From Dirofilaria immitis (lineage: Eukaryota; Nematoda; Chromadorea; Rhabditida; Onchocercidae), in NCBI GenBank assembly GCA_024305405.1, contig JAKNDB010000079.1, forward strand, positions 1,866,501-1,930,500: a stretch of 64,000 nt of DNA. The letters are read 5' to 3'. Positions 26,585-39,004 of this stretch are shown here, piece after piece. The notes beneath the pieces were generated by a model that saw nothing but the letters and a program-made list of their open reading frames with translations, did not search any database and was not told the DNA's origin. Both the position numbers and the translations under genes were made by a program. The first letter of the stretch is position 1. Every line of letters starts with the position of its first letter.

Positions 26585-29500
26585 ATGAGTAGCGCTGCTG
26601 ATGATGGCGCCGATGAAGTGAAAGTCTTCCGCAGGTTTGTGTAATTTTATTCGTAAATTCCATTAGCCAGTAGTTAAGATAGAGTAAATTATACTGATCC
26701 TAATACTTTCTGCTGTTTTCTTCTTTAGTATTTTTTCTTCGTCATAATATCTTGTGCTTCCGAATACCATAAAATTTAAATAAAAAGTTGACAGGTGAGT
26801 GAAGGAAGGAAGAAGGAGGGGAAGATGAGAAGAAGGATGCTCTGTCAGCCAACAAACAAACTTCATGCGAAGTAGTCGTTTTTGTCGGCTCCGATATTGC
26901 TTTTTATTTACTTTCTCTTCTCTTCCATGTTTGCTTTTTCACTTTTTGAGAATTTGCAAACATAGAAATGGAACCAGCTTCAGCATTTTTGCAGAACTTG
27001 TTTTGCTGGGCTTGTTCAGAAACATCCATAGAAGAAGATTGTATCTAAATGACTAGGCTAAGCGTTTATTGGAATTAGTACTCCATAAAGTATTAGTCTC
27101 ATGTACTTCAGTTTTCTGGATCGTACTCCCAAGTAAAATTAATATAAGTCTTGAAGTTATAGTTACTGCTTCTCTATTATGTTGCATACATTTGGGAAAT
27201 TTTCCTGTTAGATATTTTTTGACGTTAATAAAAAAATTTTATGAGGCACATCCTCATAACTGCAAAAGTCTATCAATATTTTTATAGTTTTTGTATACGC
27301 TTTATATAATCTATTAGACTGAAGCAAGCGTAATGGGCATTTCATTTTGTGATGTGCAAATCGCCCTTTTTGGTTGAAAATGGCTTTTTGATCATTTTAT
27401 AAATAAATCTATATAGTAGGAACAAGCGAAATGCATACTTTTATATTCCATGATTTTTTTAATTTTTCTAAAAAAGTCACCTGTCTGTTCGTTTTTCTTT
27501 TTTCTGAATTGGGGAAAATAATTTGCTTGGTTTTGTAAGGCATGTATATTTTTTCCATTACTATTTTCATTTTGTCTGTTAAAAATACACTATATCGTAA
27601 TTCCATTTGAAAAAAAACCCTACACCATATTTTGGAATAATAATTTCATTTACGTCGCTACTATTCGGTATATTTCTTTTCGTCGTTAATATTTTACCTA
27701 TTATATAACTGCACAGAAGTAACCTCGCTCTTAATACGAGGTGAAATATAGACTTAAATATGTCCATTTATAAATGCAAGAATTAGAAAGATAATAGGAC
27801 GATACGCCAGTATGTAAGAATTATTAAGAACTTTTAAAATTATTTTTGAAGGCCGCTCTGAAGTAAAATTTTTATCATTATAGAAACTGGCTGAAAATCG
27901 TTATGAACAGTTGCATTTTACAGGAATGATGCGGATGACGTAGAAACGGCGCAGTCGTCGCATCAGTTAACAGAAGACAAAAAGATGTGGCCCTGGAGAC
28001 TGAGTTGGAAACAAGGACGCCATCTTCCTCTATTATCGGTTTGACTTTTCTTAAAGCCCTAATTATTCATTTTACCACCAGCAAGCAACCAGCAGTCATT
28101 AATCAACAGAATATCTAAAAATTCAATCTCGAATTACTGCATAGAGTGCTTACACTGTCGCAGAACTTTCCAAGTACAATTATGTTGTGTGATATTGATT
28201 TAGATATGAATAGAAACATTTTGAGCTCTTTCTTTGGGACGATAATTGAAAATTAATATGTACTGTTTCTTATATGTGTATATTAAATAGCGAACAATAA
28301 GTCTAGATCAGTTTGTGCTGTACGTTTGTAATGAATTAAGTGATTTTAACTAATTTGCTTTAAAAGCAACTTTATTCTAATGGTAAATGGATAGGCTGAA
28401 GTTAAATAAGTGAGCAGAAAGAAGGTATATTCTAATGTAGTTGAATTAAACTGTAGTAAATAAAATTATTCGTAGAATAAGCATCGTTTGTGTTCTGTCC
28501 ACTTTTGTCTGTTTGTTTGGATTTGATCTACTGATAGCAGTGTTGATTTTCGTCGCAATTTTTCCTGCTTTTTCTCCTTATAATACTATTTGTTCTGCGT
28601 TGTGATTGTTTTTATTTTTTGCTTCTTATGGATACTTAAGCTCTTACATGATGTTGTATTTGACCAATCAATTACCCTGTTTCCTTTGATCAATATGAGA
28701 ATGGTTATTATCTCTAGTCATAGCACTTTGCTTTCGTCTCAAGAATATGGTTGCTTCGTAGGTTTAGAGAAGATGCAGTTTCTGTAATAACTGTGTGTGA
28801 TATTCGTCCATATCTCATCTCCCTTTTTATGCTACATCACCCATTTGATTCTTTATGTTTAGAAGTTGTTAGCAACACAGCTGCTAGTTTTTTCCATTCT
28901 GTTTTATCTATTATTTTCCTTTCGTGCATATATTAACGACGTACATTTTTAGTTGTATTGTGTAAGCAGTCTCTGCTTCGTCTGTAAATGAAAGGTAGAC
29001 ATTATATGAAAAGAAGATGGTAATTGTGGGGTAGTGATAATATGATGACACTGGAAAAGAAAGTGATAACGAGTAACAGCGATAAGAACATGATAAAAGA
29101 TAGATCATAATAGTAGATTATGATAAAAAACAAAAAGATTTGCTAAAAATTGATAAAAGCTTGGTGGTACTAATGACGCAAATGTTATTTTTTCTTTTGA
29201 TGGGAGGTAAAACCGACGTAACATTTAAACATATTCTTTAGAAACTTGAGATGATTACTCGATATTCAACGAATTTGACAGTAGCATAATAAAGTATAAC
29301 GTAATAAACTACGATGAAAAGTTGCTTATGTGTAGCAGATCTTGCTTATGGTTTATTTCCATGAGAAATTGATAACTTTTGAGCATAAATATATAACTAT
29401 AGTCATTTGTTCTGATAGCAATAGCATTAATTAGAACTTCGCTCATAATTCTTATCTATCTCAATCTTCATGCAAGAGCTATAAAAACGGTAAAGTGGTA

Positions 29501-32500
29501 GATTGGGGAAGTGGCCGAGGAAATGAATGAGAGGGAAAAGAATTAGGGAAATAAAAATGATCATAGTTCTCGCATTCAAGAGCTTTTTTCTGGTTTTTTG
29601 TATTTTTTTGCAACCAATAGACATATTGCTTTTCTGGGAATGAGATGTTTCCTTTTGCTCCTTGTACACTTTCCATCTGACTTTTTGCATTGAAAATTTC
29701 GTCTCGTTGTGATAATTTATTTTATAGTGCATCTTTCAGCTAAAGGATGGCTATGAGATATGAAGTCAGTCTAATATTTAGATTAATGCCACTTCTGCTT
29801 GCAATGTTAAGAATTTTAATGATAATATTATTTTCCTACGTAGCGACACTAATACTAATCATTTTTTTTCGTATTTTTTTGAGCTTCAATCAAAACCTAT
29901 TATATATTGTAAAAAAGCAGTAGATTTCGTTTCATTTGATTTCTTTTCTATTATGGTCACACTTCATCAGTCACTGAAATACTCGTTACTAGCTGCTTAT
30001 CTTTTGAGGTTAATGAGATTTATAGCTAAGTGAAATCACTTGTTGGTTATTCATTATTTAAGGAGATGGTGGTACTTTTTACCATTTGCTTTCTATTTTC
30101 AAAAATTCTTCTATAGTAATTTTTTCATTTGTTGTATTTGATAGCATTTAAAAACATTTCAGTAAATCATATCATCTGTCAACTATGTACAAATTGTAAT
30201 TGTTAGACTTTAAACGTTCAAGACTATTGATAATTCTGAGGAGCAAGTGAATTAAAAAGAATAATTTGTTTGTTGTCATCCTAAGGTCACTGTTTTATGC
30301 CATATATAACCATATGAAACATAAACATATTCATTAGCTATGAATTAAAAGATTGATTTCATTAGAATTGCGAGATTTTGTGCTTATTCTTATTAATGTT
30401 TTATATACATATCCTGCATAATATATTTAATTTATGAAACTTATGCTTCTTCTAGGTTCGAAGCCTGGCGCTTTCGTGAAGCCATCGCCGACTTTTCCAA
30501 CTTTTTCAGCTGCCACTCTATCTCCAACATATGGGCCACTGCCACTGTTTTATCCATTCTTCCTACCGGTGAGCTCTTATAGTCTTTTATGTTTATTTAG
30601 ATGTTTTTATAAATAGAATTTGACTTCTCCCGATGGAATTGTTGGAACTAAAAATAAAGCTATAATGTAATGTAGTGAGACTTTTGCATAAATCCGATTT
30701 CATCTTCTAATAGGTGTAAAGAACGGCGAAGGACTGGAAGTAAACTTGAATGGATTTGATATTATTACTTTGATCTAGGAAATACATTATTTCTCAAAAA
30801 TATAACTGAAAGTTGAAAGATCATTGCGTTGTTTCAAACCAGCTTCAAATTTAATTTAGATGAGAAAATCTGAGATAGAGAGTTGTGGCATGCTTTTTCA
30901 TATTTAGAAAAATAAAATAAACCATTTCATAGCATATTTTTAGCTGAGTTTGCTTCAACAGCTTGAAATAAACCAAGAGAGTAAGCTAAAGATTGAAGAA
31001 CTGGCAATTAATAATCCTAACATTGTTCAGATGAGCACCAGAAATCCCTTCGAAAAAATGTGTGAAAAAATGAAATGTGCGATGTGTTGCCCGGTTTGGA
31101 ATAAGCTAAAAGGGCTTCTTGGATGATTGATGCACGCTGATTATGTATAATTTCGGGCTGTAGGAGAGCTAAGTTATGGGTTAAGATTTGCTCAAAAATA
31201 GCATAATGACTGATTCTGTAACAGCAAGGACTGAAAGCATATAAGGCGGAAGCGGAAAACGACTCGTATTGCTCTGATCTGTTTCTTTTGATGAAGTGCA
31301 TTAATTTAACAAATTTACTAATACTCTGACTAACCTTTAGTGGACGTATTATACTTAACTGATGCACTGAGCCTTCTCTAGGTTTCTCTTTTATATGTTA
31401 GGTCGATACAAAATTCCTCCTTACGTATACGTCGTACATGATATGTTGTGTTGGGAAATCCAGGTATTTATTTTCTTGGAAGCTCAAATCAAAGAGTAAA
31501 AAGTGACGATGGCTATCTTTCATAAATAATTGCAACAAAGTTTCAAAAAGTAGCAGTCGATAAAAGAGAGCCATTAGAATATCGATAGCTTCGCTTCACG
31601 GCTTCTTGTTATCAAACATTAATAGCTATGAATCCTTTTGTGTTATGAAATGTTTTACAGACAGATCTTTGATATTGATCTCTGAATTGAATAAAACACA
31701 AAATTCACAGAAAGCTAGCTTTTGTATCATCAGAGAGAGGATAGAATACTGTTGTCGAGAATCATTCTTATATAATCAATAAGGATTTTGAGGATTTGAA
31801 TAATACTACTTGGATAAATAGCAAGAAAAAATATAGATGAGGAAAGAGAGGTTATGATTAGTAGTGATGCATGAAGTGAGAGGTTTTCTTTCCTTACCAT
31901 TTCATTTTCAGTCATCTCTTGGGTAAATACTAAATTAGATGTATATCAGGAAAAAAATTGGGAAAAATTACAAACAAAATAAAAATGAAAAAATTTAAAA
32001 GATTAAATTTGCCAAGAATATGCTTTTCTGAGAACGACAATAGAAGTAAAACAATGAGAAAAGAAAAAGGAATAAGACTAAAGTTGGATCGTGAACGATA
32101 GTATTAATTAATGGAAGCCTTTTCAAATATTTGCTAAGCTAGTAGGCTTGCATTTGCTCATAAAGTAGCATTCTAGCATTTGCTTTAGTTATGCAATAAT
32201 TTCTTGTATAATTCAAATGTTGTTTAGTCATTTTGCTTAAAGAATACAGAGCATGCTTCTTTGAGCATTTATTATTTCAATGATTTTGCTTATCGATTCT
32301 GAGTATTTAGTTAGAAGTTTCAATATCATTAAAAAATTATTAACAATACTATTCTAACTTAGAAATCAGATTTCATATAGTGTTTTATTGTCTCTTATTC
32401 TATTTAAATAATAGAAAGCAAGCAGATATAAATAAATATTTGCAAATAATAATTTGCTTCGCTAGGAAGAATTTCCTTCGTGCAAAAAATTCAAATTTGT

Positions 32501-35500
32501 GAGAGAGTAAAATGGAAGAGTCAGATGATAAGCACAAATAGCTGCAAATGGGCAGTATACTTAGTTCATAATACCGAAGAATGTACTGATATCACTTATC
32601 GGTAGTTGCTTATGGGTAGTCTTCGAGACTTAATTATTGGGATTTATAGGAATTAAAAGTATATGTCCACAGGAAACGAAGCAGTGATGATTAAAGCAAG
32701 AGATTATTGTGATAGCCGTATGCTTTTCTAAGAGAATTTAATTTTACTACTACATAGAATGGATTTTATTATTATATGGACTATAAAAAATGGAAATGAC
32801 AAAGGAGAAGTAGCTTTTCATTCTAATGCTAAACAAATGGAATACGAAGTATGTAGTACTAGTAATTTATATTAACGACTTATGGAATAAATCATTTCAC
32901 CACTCGAATCTTCCAATTACAAAAGATAAATTTGAGGTGCATTTCTAAACAGAAAAGTACTTAACCTAAATTTGATAATCTTTCAAGCAATATAAGCTGC
33001 ATTATCTTGAAGCTGAGGTTTATTTTTAGGAAAAATGAACGCCATTAAAGTGAAGTGGTTAGATTTCATATTCATATCATCTAGTTTCTCTTAATAACTG
33101 ATGAGTAACAGATGATGAATTAGTACTGCATTCCTTATTCTTCTAATTCAGTCATAGATATTATTAATTTGAAACAAATTACTGAATTTTAGAATCAGGC
33201 TCCTTATGGTTTGCCGTTCGGCAGAATGCCGAGTGGACCGATGGATGCTCGTTCAATGTCGCCGACTTATGCAGCATTCGTCATGCAACAGGCTGCGCAA
33301 ACTATGTCACCAACCTTCGAAATGTATAGGAATTTTCCTTTTGGGCCTGCTTCTCCAAGTTCCTTATTTCAGGTTTGTGAATTTCCTTTCCTAATTAACA
33401 TTTTTTGATATTTTATAAACTTTTCACAGCTATGGGGATATTGAACTAAAGATATTAAGTAGTAACTAAACAGACTCTCCACTGAAGTCATAATAGTTGC
33501 GCAAATATGTTCCGAAGAGATACGAAGTGAGAACACATTGCCATATTGGCATGAGTCTATTGAAGGGTAGCGGAGTGGGTGCGGCTGCTCCCAAGGGTAA
33601 TCCGTTGGCGGCAGCTACAGTGATGCGCAATATGCAGAATGCGGCTGCAGCGGCCGCAACATCTCCGCATCCACTGAATTCAATAAACCAAATGCGATTA
33701 CCTCAGATGGGTTCACCGATCACCTCCATGGCCAGTAACTTAGCCCAACAGCCGAACAGTAATTCACGCAGCAGTACTAGCAGCACCAAGGCTGCGAAGA
33801 ACGAAAGCAGGCCACCAAAAATTAAGGTAGGTGTTATTCTAGTTTATTTATTTATTCCTAGTTTCATCATAACTTTCTTTTTCATTTGCTGTTGTTGTAC
33901 ATTTTACTTCACATTAATTCAGACTCGCTGTTCACCAAGATTGGGCCAATTAATGCTTTTAAATTTGCTTTTTTATCAGAAAATTCTCGTTGGCAGCAGT
34001 GGCGATACGTATGCAAAATTTTTGAATTGTTTGTTTAATAATTTATAAGTTCCGGTTTTTATAGGAACAGCACATAAAAAACCTTTGAATGCATTTATGT
34101 GGTTCATGAAAGAGAATAGACCGAAATTGATGGAAGAACTTGATTACAAAGAAAGGCAAAGTGCCGAACTGAATAAGGTTGTATGCTAAATTAATCTGAA
34201 TCTTTTCTATAATCTAAGGCAGAGGTTGAAGTTTATTGAAATTTTTATGTTTATAGTTTACTGTTGCTGGGATCCTATATGGAGATCAAATTACGTCTTT
34301 TTATTAAGCACTACATTTGGAAATGCTATAGGAACTTGGTAGGCGATGGCATGATTTACCAAAAGAAGAACAACAAAGGTATTACGAACTTGCTAAAACG
34401 GATCGAGAGCAACATATGCAGAAGTACCCCGGGTGGTCTGCCCGTGAAAATTATGCAATAAATAAGAAGAAAAACGGAAACGTGATAAATCTGTTGGTAA
34501 GTGAATAATGTCGAAATAATTTTATAGATGTTCAGTTATTATCCTATGGTTGTTCGTAATCCATTTGTTTATCTCATAATAGCCAGAAATTTTAGATAAT
34601 GGCGAACAAAAGAAATGCCGAGCTCGATTTGGTGTTGTAAATCAGGATCAATGGTGCAAGCACTGTAAAAGGAAAAAAGATGCCTTTGGTATCGTGAGGT
34701 AAGCTGAGCTTATTATTTACTCTTGATGCTTCTTGAATTGTAAATTTCTTAGGTTTAGATGCCAGAAGCATGATATTTTAATGCATAAAAATGCATATTT
34801 ATTCGAGTTGTATAAGTATATTATTCGTTATTTTGTTAATTATACTTTTTATTTATATCATATTATTATTCATACTCGCAGAATTTTTGAAAAAATATAG
34901 GAGAATAATTTTGGAGGCTAAATGTTCGCCATTTGGACTTTTTTGTGACAGTGGCAAGAGATGTAAGATTGCAATAATTTTTATGACAGAATTATAACTA
35001 TCAGAGCATGGCAGTGATATGCATTTTTCCAATTAAATTTTCATAAAGTCTCTTCTAAATAATGACAGAGGAGAAAAGAAATCCGGATCTGGAAGTGCTT
35101 TTCGAGAGTACGAGGCTGTCACATTTCACTCTTTATTTGTTTTCCTGATAAATTTAGGCATCTTCACCAGTTGGAGTGGTTTCCTGACAACGCCAGGAAC
35201 GCCTGGTACTCCATCCTCACTGTCTGGACCAGCAGCAAGTAGTGCACTAAGCGGTCGTGATACTGATTCAGAAAATGATATGGATGCTGCTGCTGCTGCC
35301 GCCGCTGCTGCTGCTGCTGCCGCTGCTGCTGCTGCTGCTGAGAGATCTCGGTCTATGTTAAACCAGGTACCGAATGAGCAGCAGACCACTCTTATTTGCC
35401 AGTAGTTCCTCTTTGTATATTTATTACTTCAGGCTGTTCTATCGCATTTATTCTTCGTTCATTCGGAATCCAAAAATTCTTTATAAGGTGAACCATACTT

Positions 35501-37171
35501 TTATTGAATAGTTATTCGCTCTTTGTAGCGCTATATCTTCGCATCGCAAAAGCATTGCGAAACGAAATAGTTCAAATTGTTATGTCACGAAGATCGATTT
35601 TATTGTTTCTAATTTATAATGAACTACGCGAAAGGATATAAGTGTACAAAACAGGATGAAATAGCCGATATTAGCTTTGGAGTGATCAGAAAAATTTGAG
35701 AGCCGAAAAGAATGTTGTTGCTTGTTGTTAGCCTTAGTTATTTGCTTGTGTTCCTTTTAAATGTCGTTGGTACACGGTCTTCAAAGTCTGCCTTAAGCTC
35801 TTTTCTGATGCAATCATCATTCAGTGCACCAATTGCTCTTTGTTTGCTGATAATAAGATATTGTACAGTTAGTATCGCCTTTTGTCGTGAGACTTAGCGT
35901 GTTCGTTTGATTTTTGGATAGTGTTCTGATTGGATTATGTTGGAACCACTTATAATTCAAATCGATCTAACAAATTAAGAAACTCAATTCCTTATTTTTA
36001 CTTCAGTAGTGATATACTACGAGACATATTTTGATGAAATAAATTACCCAGATATTTTCCATGATATTCAAGCATAAGGAGTAGTAAAGAAATGAAGTTG
36101 CAGTGACATTTCACGACAAAAATGGCAGTAACTTCCTTCGATACAAAAACAGGGTTCCTATTGCATATGAATATATCTTTCATTGTTCTTGTTATCGTTA
36201 TTATTATTATCATTATTACTATTATGATCGTTAGATTTATGTTCTTAATTATAATTTTGATTCCTATGATTGTTATCTCATTTATATTTTTTATCTTTTC
36301 GTTCTCTCTTGCATTTTCAGACTAGTAATGCGTTGTCGACCGGTCAAAATCTCACTTTTATGACTGAAATGGCGGACCATTTCATATATCTCACTGTATG
36401 AGATATTCAAGAAATAGGCTTGATTGCATCTTTAAAAGATTGGCTTTTATCTATCATCCATGAGTTGAACTTTGACTGGTCTATTGCAACAATTCTCACT
36501 GAAACTATGCGGGAAGTTTTGACTTGCGTTGTATTTTTGATTGCTGATATTTTTGTTATGGCAATATTTGATATTTTGCATATTTGCCACCATATGATAA
36601 CGTGGAGAGCAATCTCCTTTTGTGGCTAATTTTCTTTTTAGATTAAATCGATATGTTATCGGAATTGTTTTTAAATTTAGCAATAATAATTAATTTACAA
36701 TTGATGGGGTGGTGTAGATTGCAATTTGAAACTGTACATCAGTTATTATTAGGACTATTTCTCGGCAAATGATATTTCGTTTTTTATCGAATATAATAAA
36801 TATATGTCATTTGGATTTTGATCACATTTGGTAACTCATGTTTAAAATAGAAGGATGGGGAAGTGGAAACTGAGGAAGTTGGGATGTAGTAAAATACGCA
36901 GGTGGTATAGATCACCGAGAAGAGTTTATTGCTTAAAAACTATGGTGTTAAGACAAAGATATCAGAAATGAATTAGCTAAATGTTCCAGGCCGATGAATG
37001 AATTGTATGAGACAGATGCTTTAAGATGAGCTGATTTAACGTTCTTTTCAAATTAGCTAATTAATATTTCCATATCTTTTAATCATCTAGGAATTCCTTT
37101 GAATGTCGGCAGAGTTATTGATGTCGACTCACGAGACGAAGCGCTGGTTCGTTCGGTAATGAATCTGTAAT
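26585..37171 (+). CDS. pop-1: TCF/LEF-family HMG-box transcription factor, POP-1 orthologue
   Basis: Nuclear effector of Wnt/beta-catenin signalling. Exons: 26585-26634, 27924-28038, 30456-30568, 33193-33372, 33497-33826, 34065-34177, 34332-34496, 34596-34698, 35158-35366 and probably 37091-37171. The N-terminus [17 protein letters not shown] matches the acidic beta-catenin-binding region of POP-1. The linker is rich in Ser, Pro, Met and Ala. The HMG box begins [18 protein letters not shown] and ends [17 protein letters not shown]. It is followed by a basic tail and a C-clamp ([11 protein letters not shown], then [10 protein letters not shown]). The C-terminus has 18 consecutive alanines. Single A losses at 27979-27983, 34076-34081, 34470-34474 and 34673-34678 break the frame; restoring each brings back conserved sequence, including the fourth C-clamp cysteine, and makes phases match. 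Introns are long (1.3-2.6 kb). The join into 35158 is unresolved; a 39-nt candidate exon lies at 35069-35107. The last exon is inferred from phase and composition. Confidence 0.93.
34065..34496 (+). other. HMG box and basic tail of the TCF protein (two exons)
   Basis: Exons 34065-34177 and 34332-34496 encode the sequence-specific DNA-binding HMG domain: [20 protein letters not shown], then [20 protein letters not shown], then [12 protein letters not shown]. The nuclear-localising basic tail follows. The domain starts with a 1-base shortage in A6 (34076-34081), and the basic tail has another in A5 (34470-34474). The domain binds and bends CCTTTG-type TCF sites. Confidence 0.95.
34596..34698 (+). 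other. C-clamp (zinc-binding auxiliary DNA-binding module) of the TCF protein
   Basis: The exon gives [20 protein letters not shown], then CKHCKRKK. With one added A in the A6 run at 34673-34678 it continues RCLWYRE, supplying the fourth cysteine. In invertebrate TCFs and some vertebrate isoforms the C-clamp binds GC-rich helper sites next to the HMG site. As assembled, the frame instead reads KDAFGIVR and loses this cysteine. Confidence 0.85.
35286..35339 (+). repeat. Run of 18 alanine codons (GCT/GCC) in the TCF C-terminus
   Basis: Eighteen consecutive GCT or GCC codons follow ...SENDMD and precede ERSRSMLNQ. Mixed codons imply that the homopeptide is under some constraint rather than a pure trinucleotide slippage tract. 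Poly-alanine tracts of this length are known in other transcription factors. Confidence 0.9.
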
Positions 37172-39004
37172 AAATTGCTTCCAAGGAAAGTTGGTAAGAG
37201 TTCATTTATGAGCACAAAAAAAGTGTAGATATGACATAATTCATAATTATAAATGTCGCAAGAAGTCCTACTCCACCGTTAATGCTGACAAGGTGTGAAA
37301 AACACGTTAAGAAGACGCGATTTGTTATATCCGCGAATTCTAATTTTGCTTTATACCTTATCGATGAACTATTAAATGAAAACTATGTAATAGTATCTTT
37401 TTTCCCAACCAAATATACCACAATTGTCCGATCCATTCATTTCATCATATCTTCATATTATAGAGATGCATTTAATCACTATAAATTTTTAAAAATACTT
37501 GGCATTCTCCACTCTATCCATTATGAAAATACTTCTTTTCTTTTTAATTCCCGAATTTTCGGTATCTTTACCATAAATTAATTCAAATTTGCTCATTTAC
37601 AGTGTGCGTCTACTTCTAATCACTAATTGTCATACAAAGGAAAACCAAGAACTTTTTTTTCTGCTCAAGGAATAAAAAACGTACAAAAAAGAGAAACATA
37701 AGAAAGAATAATCATAAAAAGAAGCAAAGTGTGGCCCGAATTTGTGAAAATATAATCATCATACAACAAACGCAAGAAATTCTGTGCATGATTGATACTA
37801 AGTTGACACGAGACGATGATGACACATGAACGTTATCAATCACATTAAGAGTTTTAACCACGTATGAAAAAATTTATACAAAAACAAAGATAGCTAGATA
37901 TTTAGACATTAATATCATACAACAGAAATAATTACATCTCTAAAACTATCAATTTTATACACATATAAATAAGCGATGCAACAACACATTATATAATAAA
38001 TACGAATATAGTAAAATTTAAATCACAAGAAGAAGATAATAAGTGCTTCGATTTCGCACTTCTATTATCTTATTAAGATATGAATATGATATGTAAAGCT
38101 TCCAAATCTACATTCCCATCGAAATAACTCAAAAGATAATCTCAATGATAGGTGATTAGAGACGTATTAAGCCATTAAAAATACGAATAAAAAACGTAAA
38201 GCATTACCTTTCTATCGATAATTTTTAATTTCATATTTAATTGTTTATTAACTAGAGCCGATATTTACCCACATATGATTAAGTGTTAACTAAGATAAAC
38301 AATTTGTTTATATTTATCACTAAGCAAGCAAGCATAATAGCTCAAAAAATCTAGAAATATTAGGAAGGCAATTCGTTACTTGTACAACTTCATCAATTCA
38401 CTACATGCCTTATTGTCAGTAGTCTCTAAACCCTTTCCCATAAATTTCAGATTATATAAGTCATCTTCAAAAAAATATTAACAGCATCTTGCAATAATGG
38501 ATAACCAACACTTCTCCGTACAGATCACTAAAAAGTGTAAACATATTGAATGTCCTCATTTCATGAAAATGAAGGATATTCATTCATATTGATGAGAAGT
38601 GTTAAAAATTATGACAAATTGGGAATGTGCAACTGCATCTAAGGATGGCATAAAAGCAAAAATCGTTATATTTGCCCCAGAAATATAACAAGCTGTCAAA
38701 TTTATTTTAGACAAACCAATGTCGCAGAAAGACTGGATAAAAAAGATAGAATAAAACTAAAATATATTAAAAAAATGAATAAAACAACTCTCTGGAGATG
38801 AGAGCGCGGCTGGTACAATGAATGTACCAAAACAGGAATGGTTTAAGATGCTTGCAGCAACCTGAAAATTCATTTATTCATAAAAAGAAAATTCAAAGAA
38901 AATATTCAGAGAAATAAATTCCGATAAATCAAATAAGGAAAAAATATGAATAGGAGGGGAGATGAAGAGAGAGAGGTGAGGGAGGGTAGGATTTAAGGCT
39001 AATT
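37172..39004. other. Intergenic region between convergent pop-1-like and LARP-like genes
   Basis: AT-rich convergent 3' region, about 1.8 kb. It contains an inverted-repeat structure at 38507-38603. No further gene is supported. A 99-codon plus-strand frame at 37282-37581 has AT-driven composition and no context. Confidence 0.5.
38507..38603. repeat. 10-bp inverted repeat enclosing a second imperfect hairpin
   Basis: AACACTTCTC (38507-38516) is the exact reverse complement of GAGAAGTGTT (38594-38603). Between them, 38548-38560 and 38567-38582 form an imperfect hairpin (GAATGTCCTCATTT against AATGAAGGATATTC). It lies about 0.4 kb downstream of the LARP stop and could be a 3' UTR structure or a decayed element. 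Confidence 0.5.

Noticed and set aside
26219..26588. Overlapping plus-strand ORFs just before the TCF start
   Set aside because: They lie in a GC-raised promoter-like stretch, have no homology and are not in phase with a splice junction to the first TCF exon.
36122..36325. Isoleucine/valine-rich ORF in the last TCF intron
   Set aside because: Encoded by ATT/TTA trinucleotide repeats.
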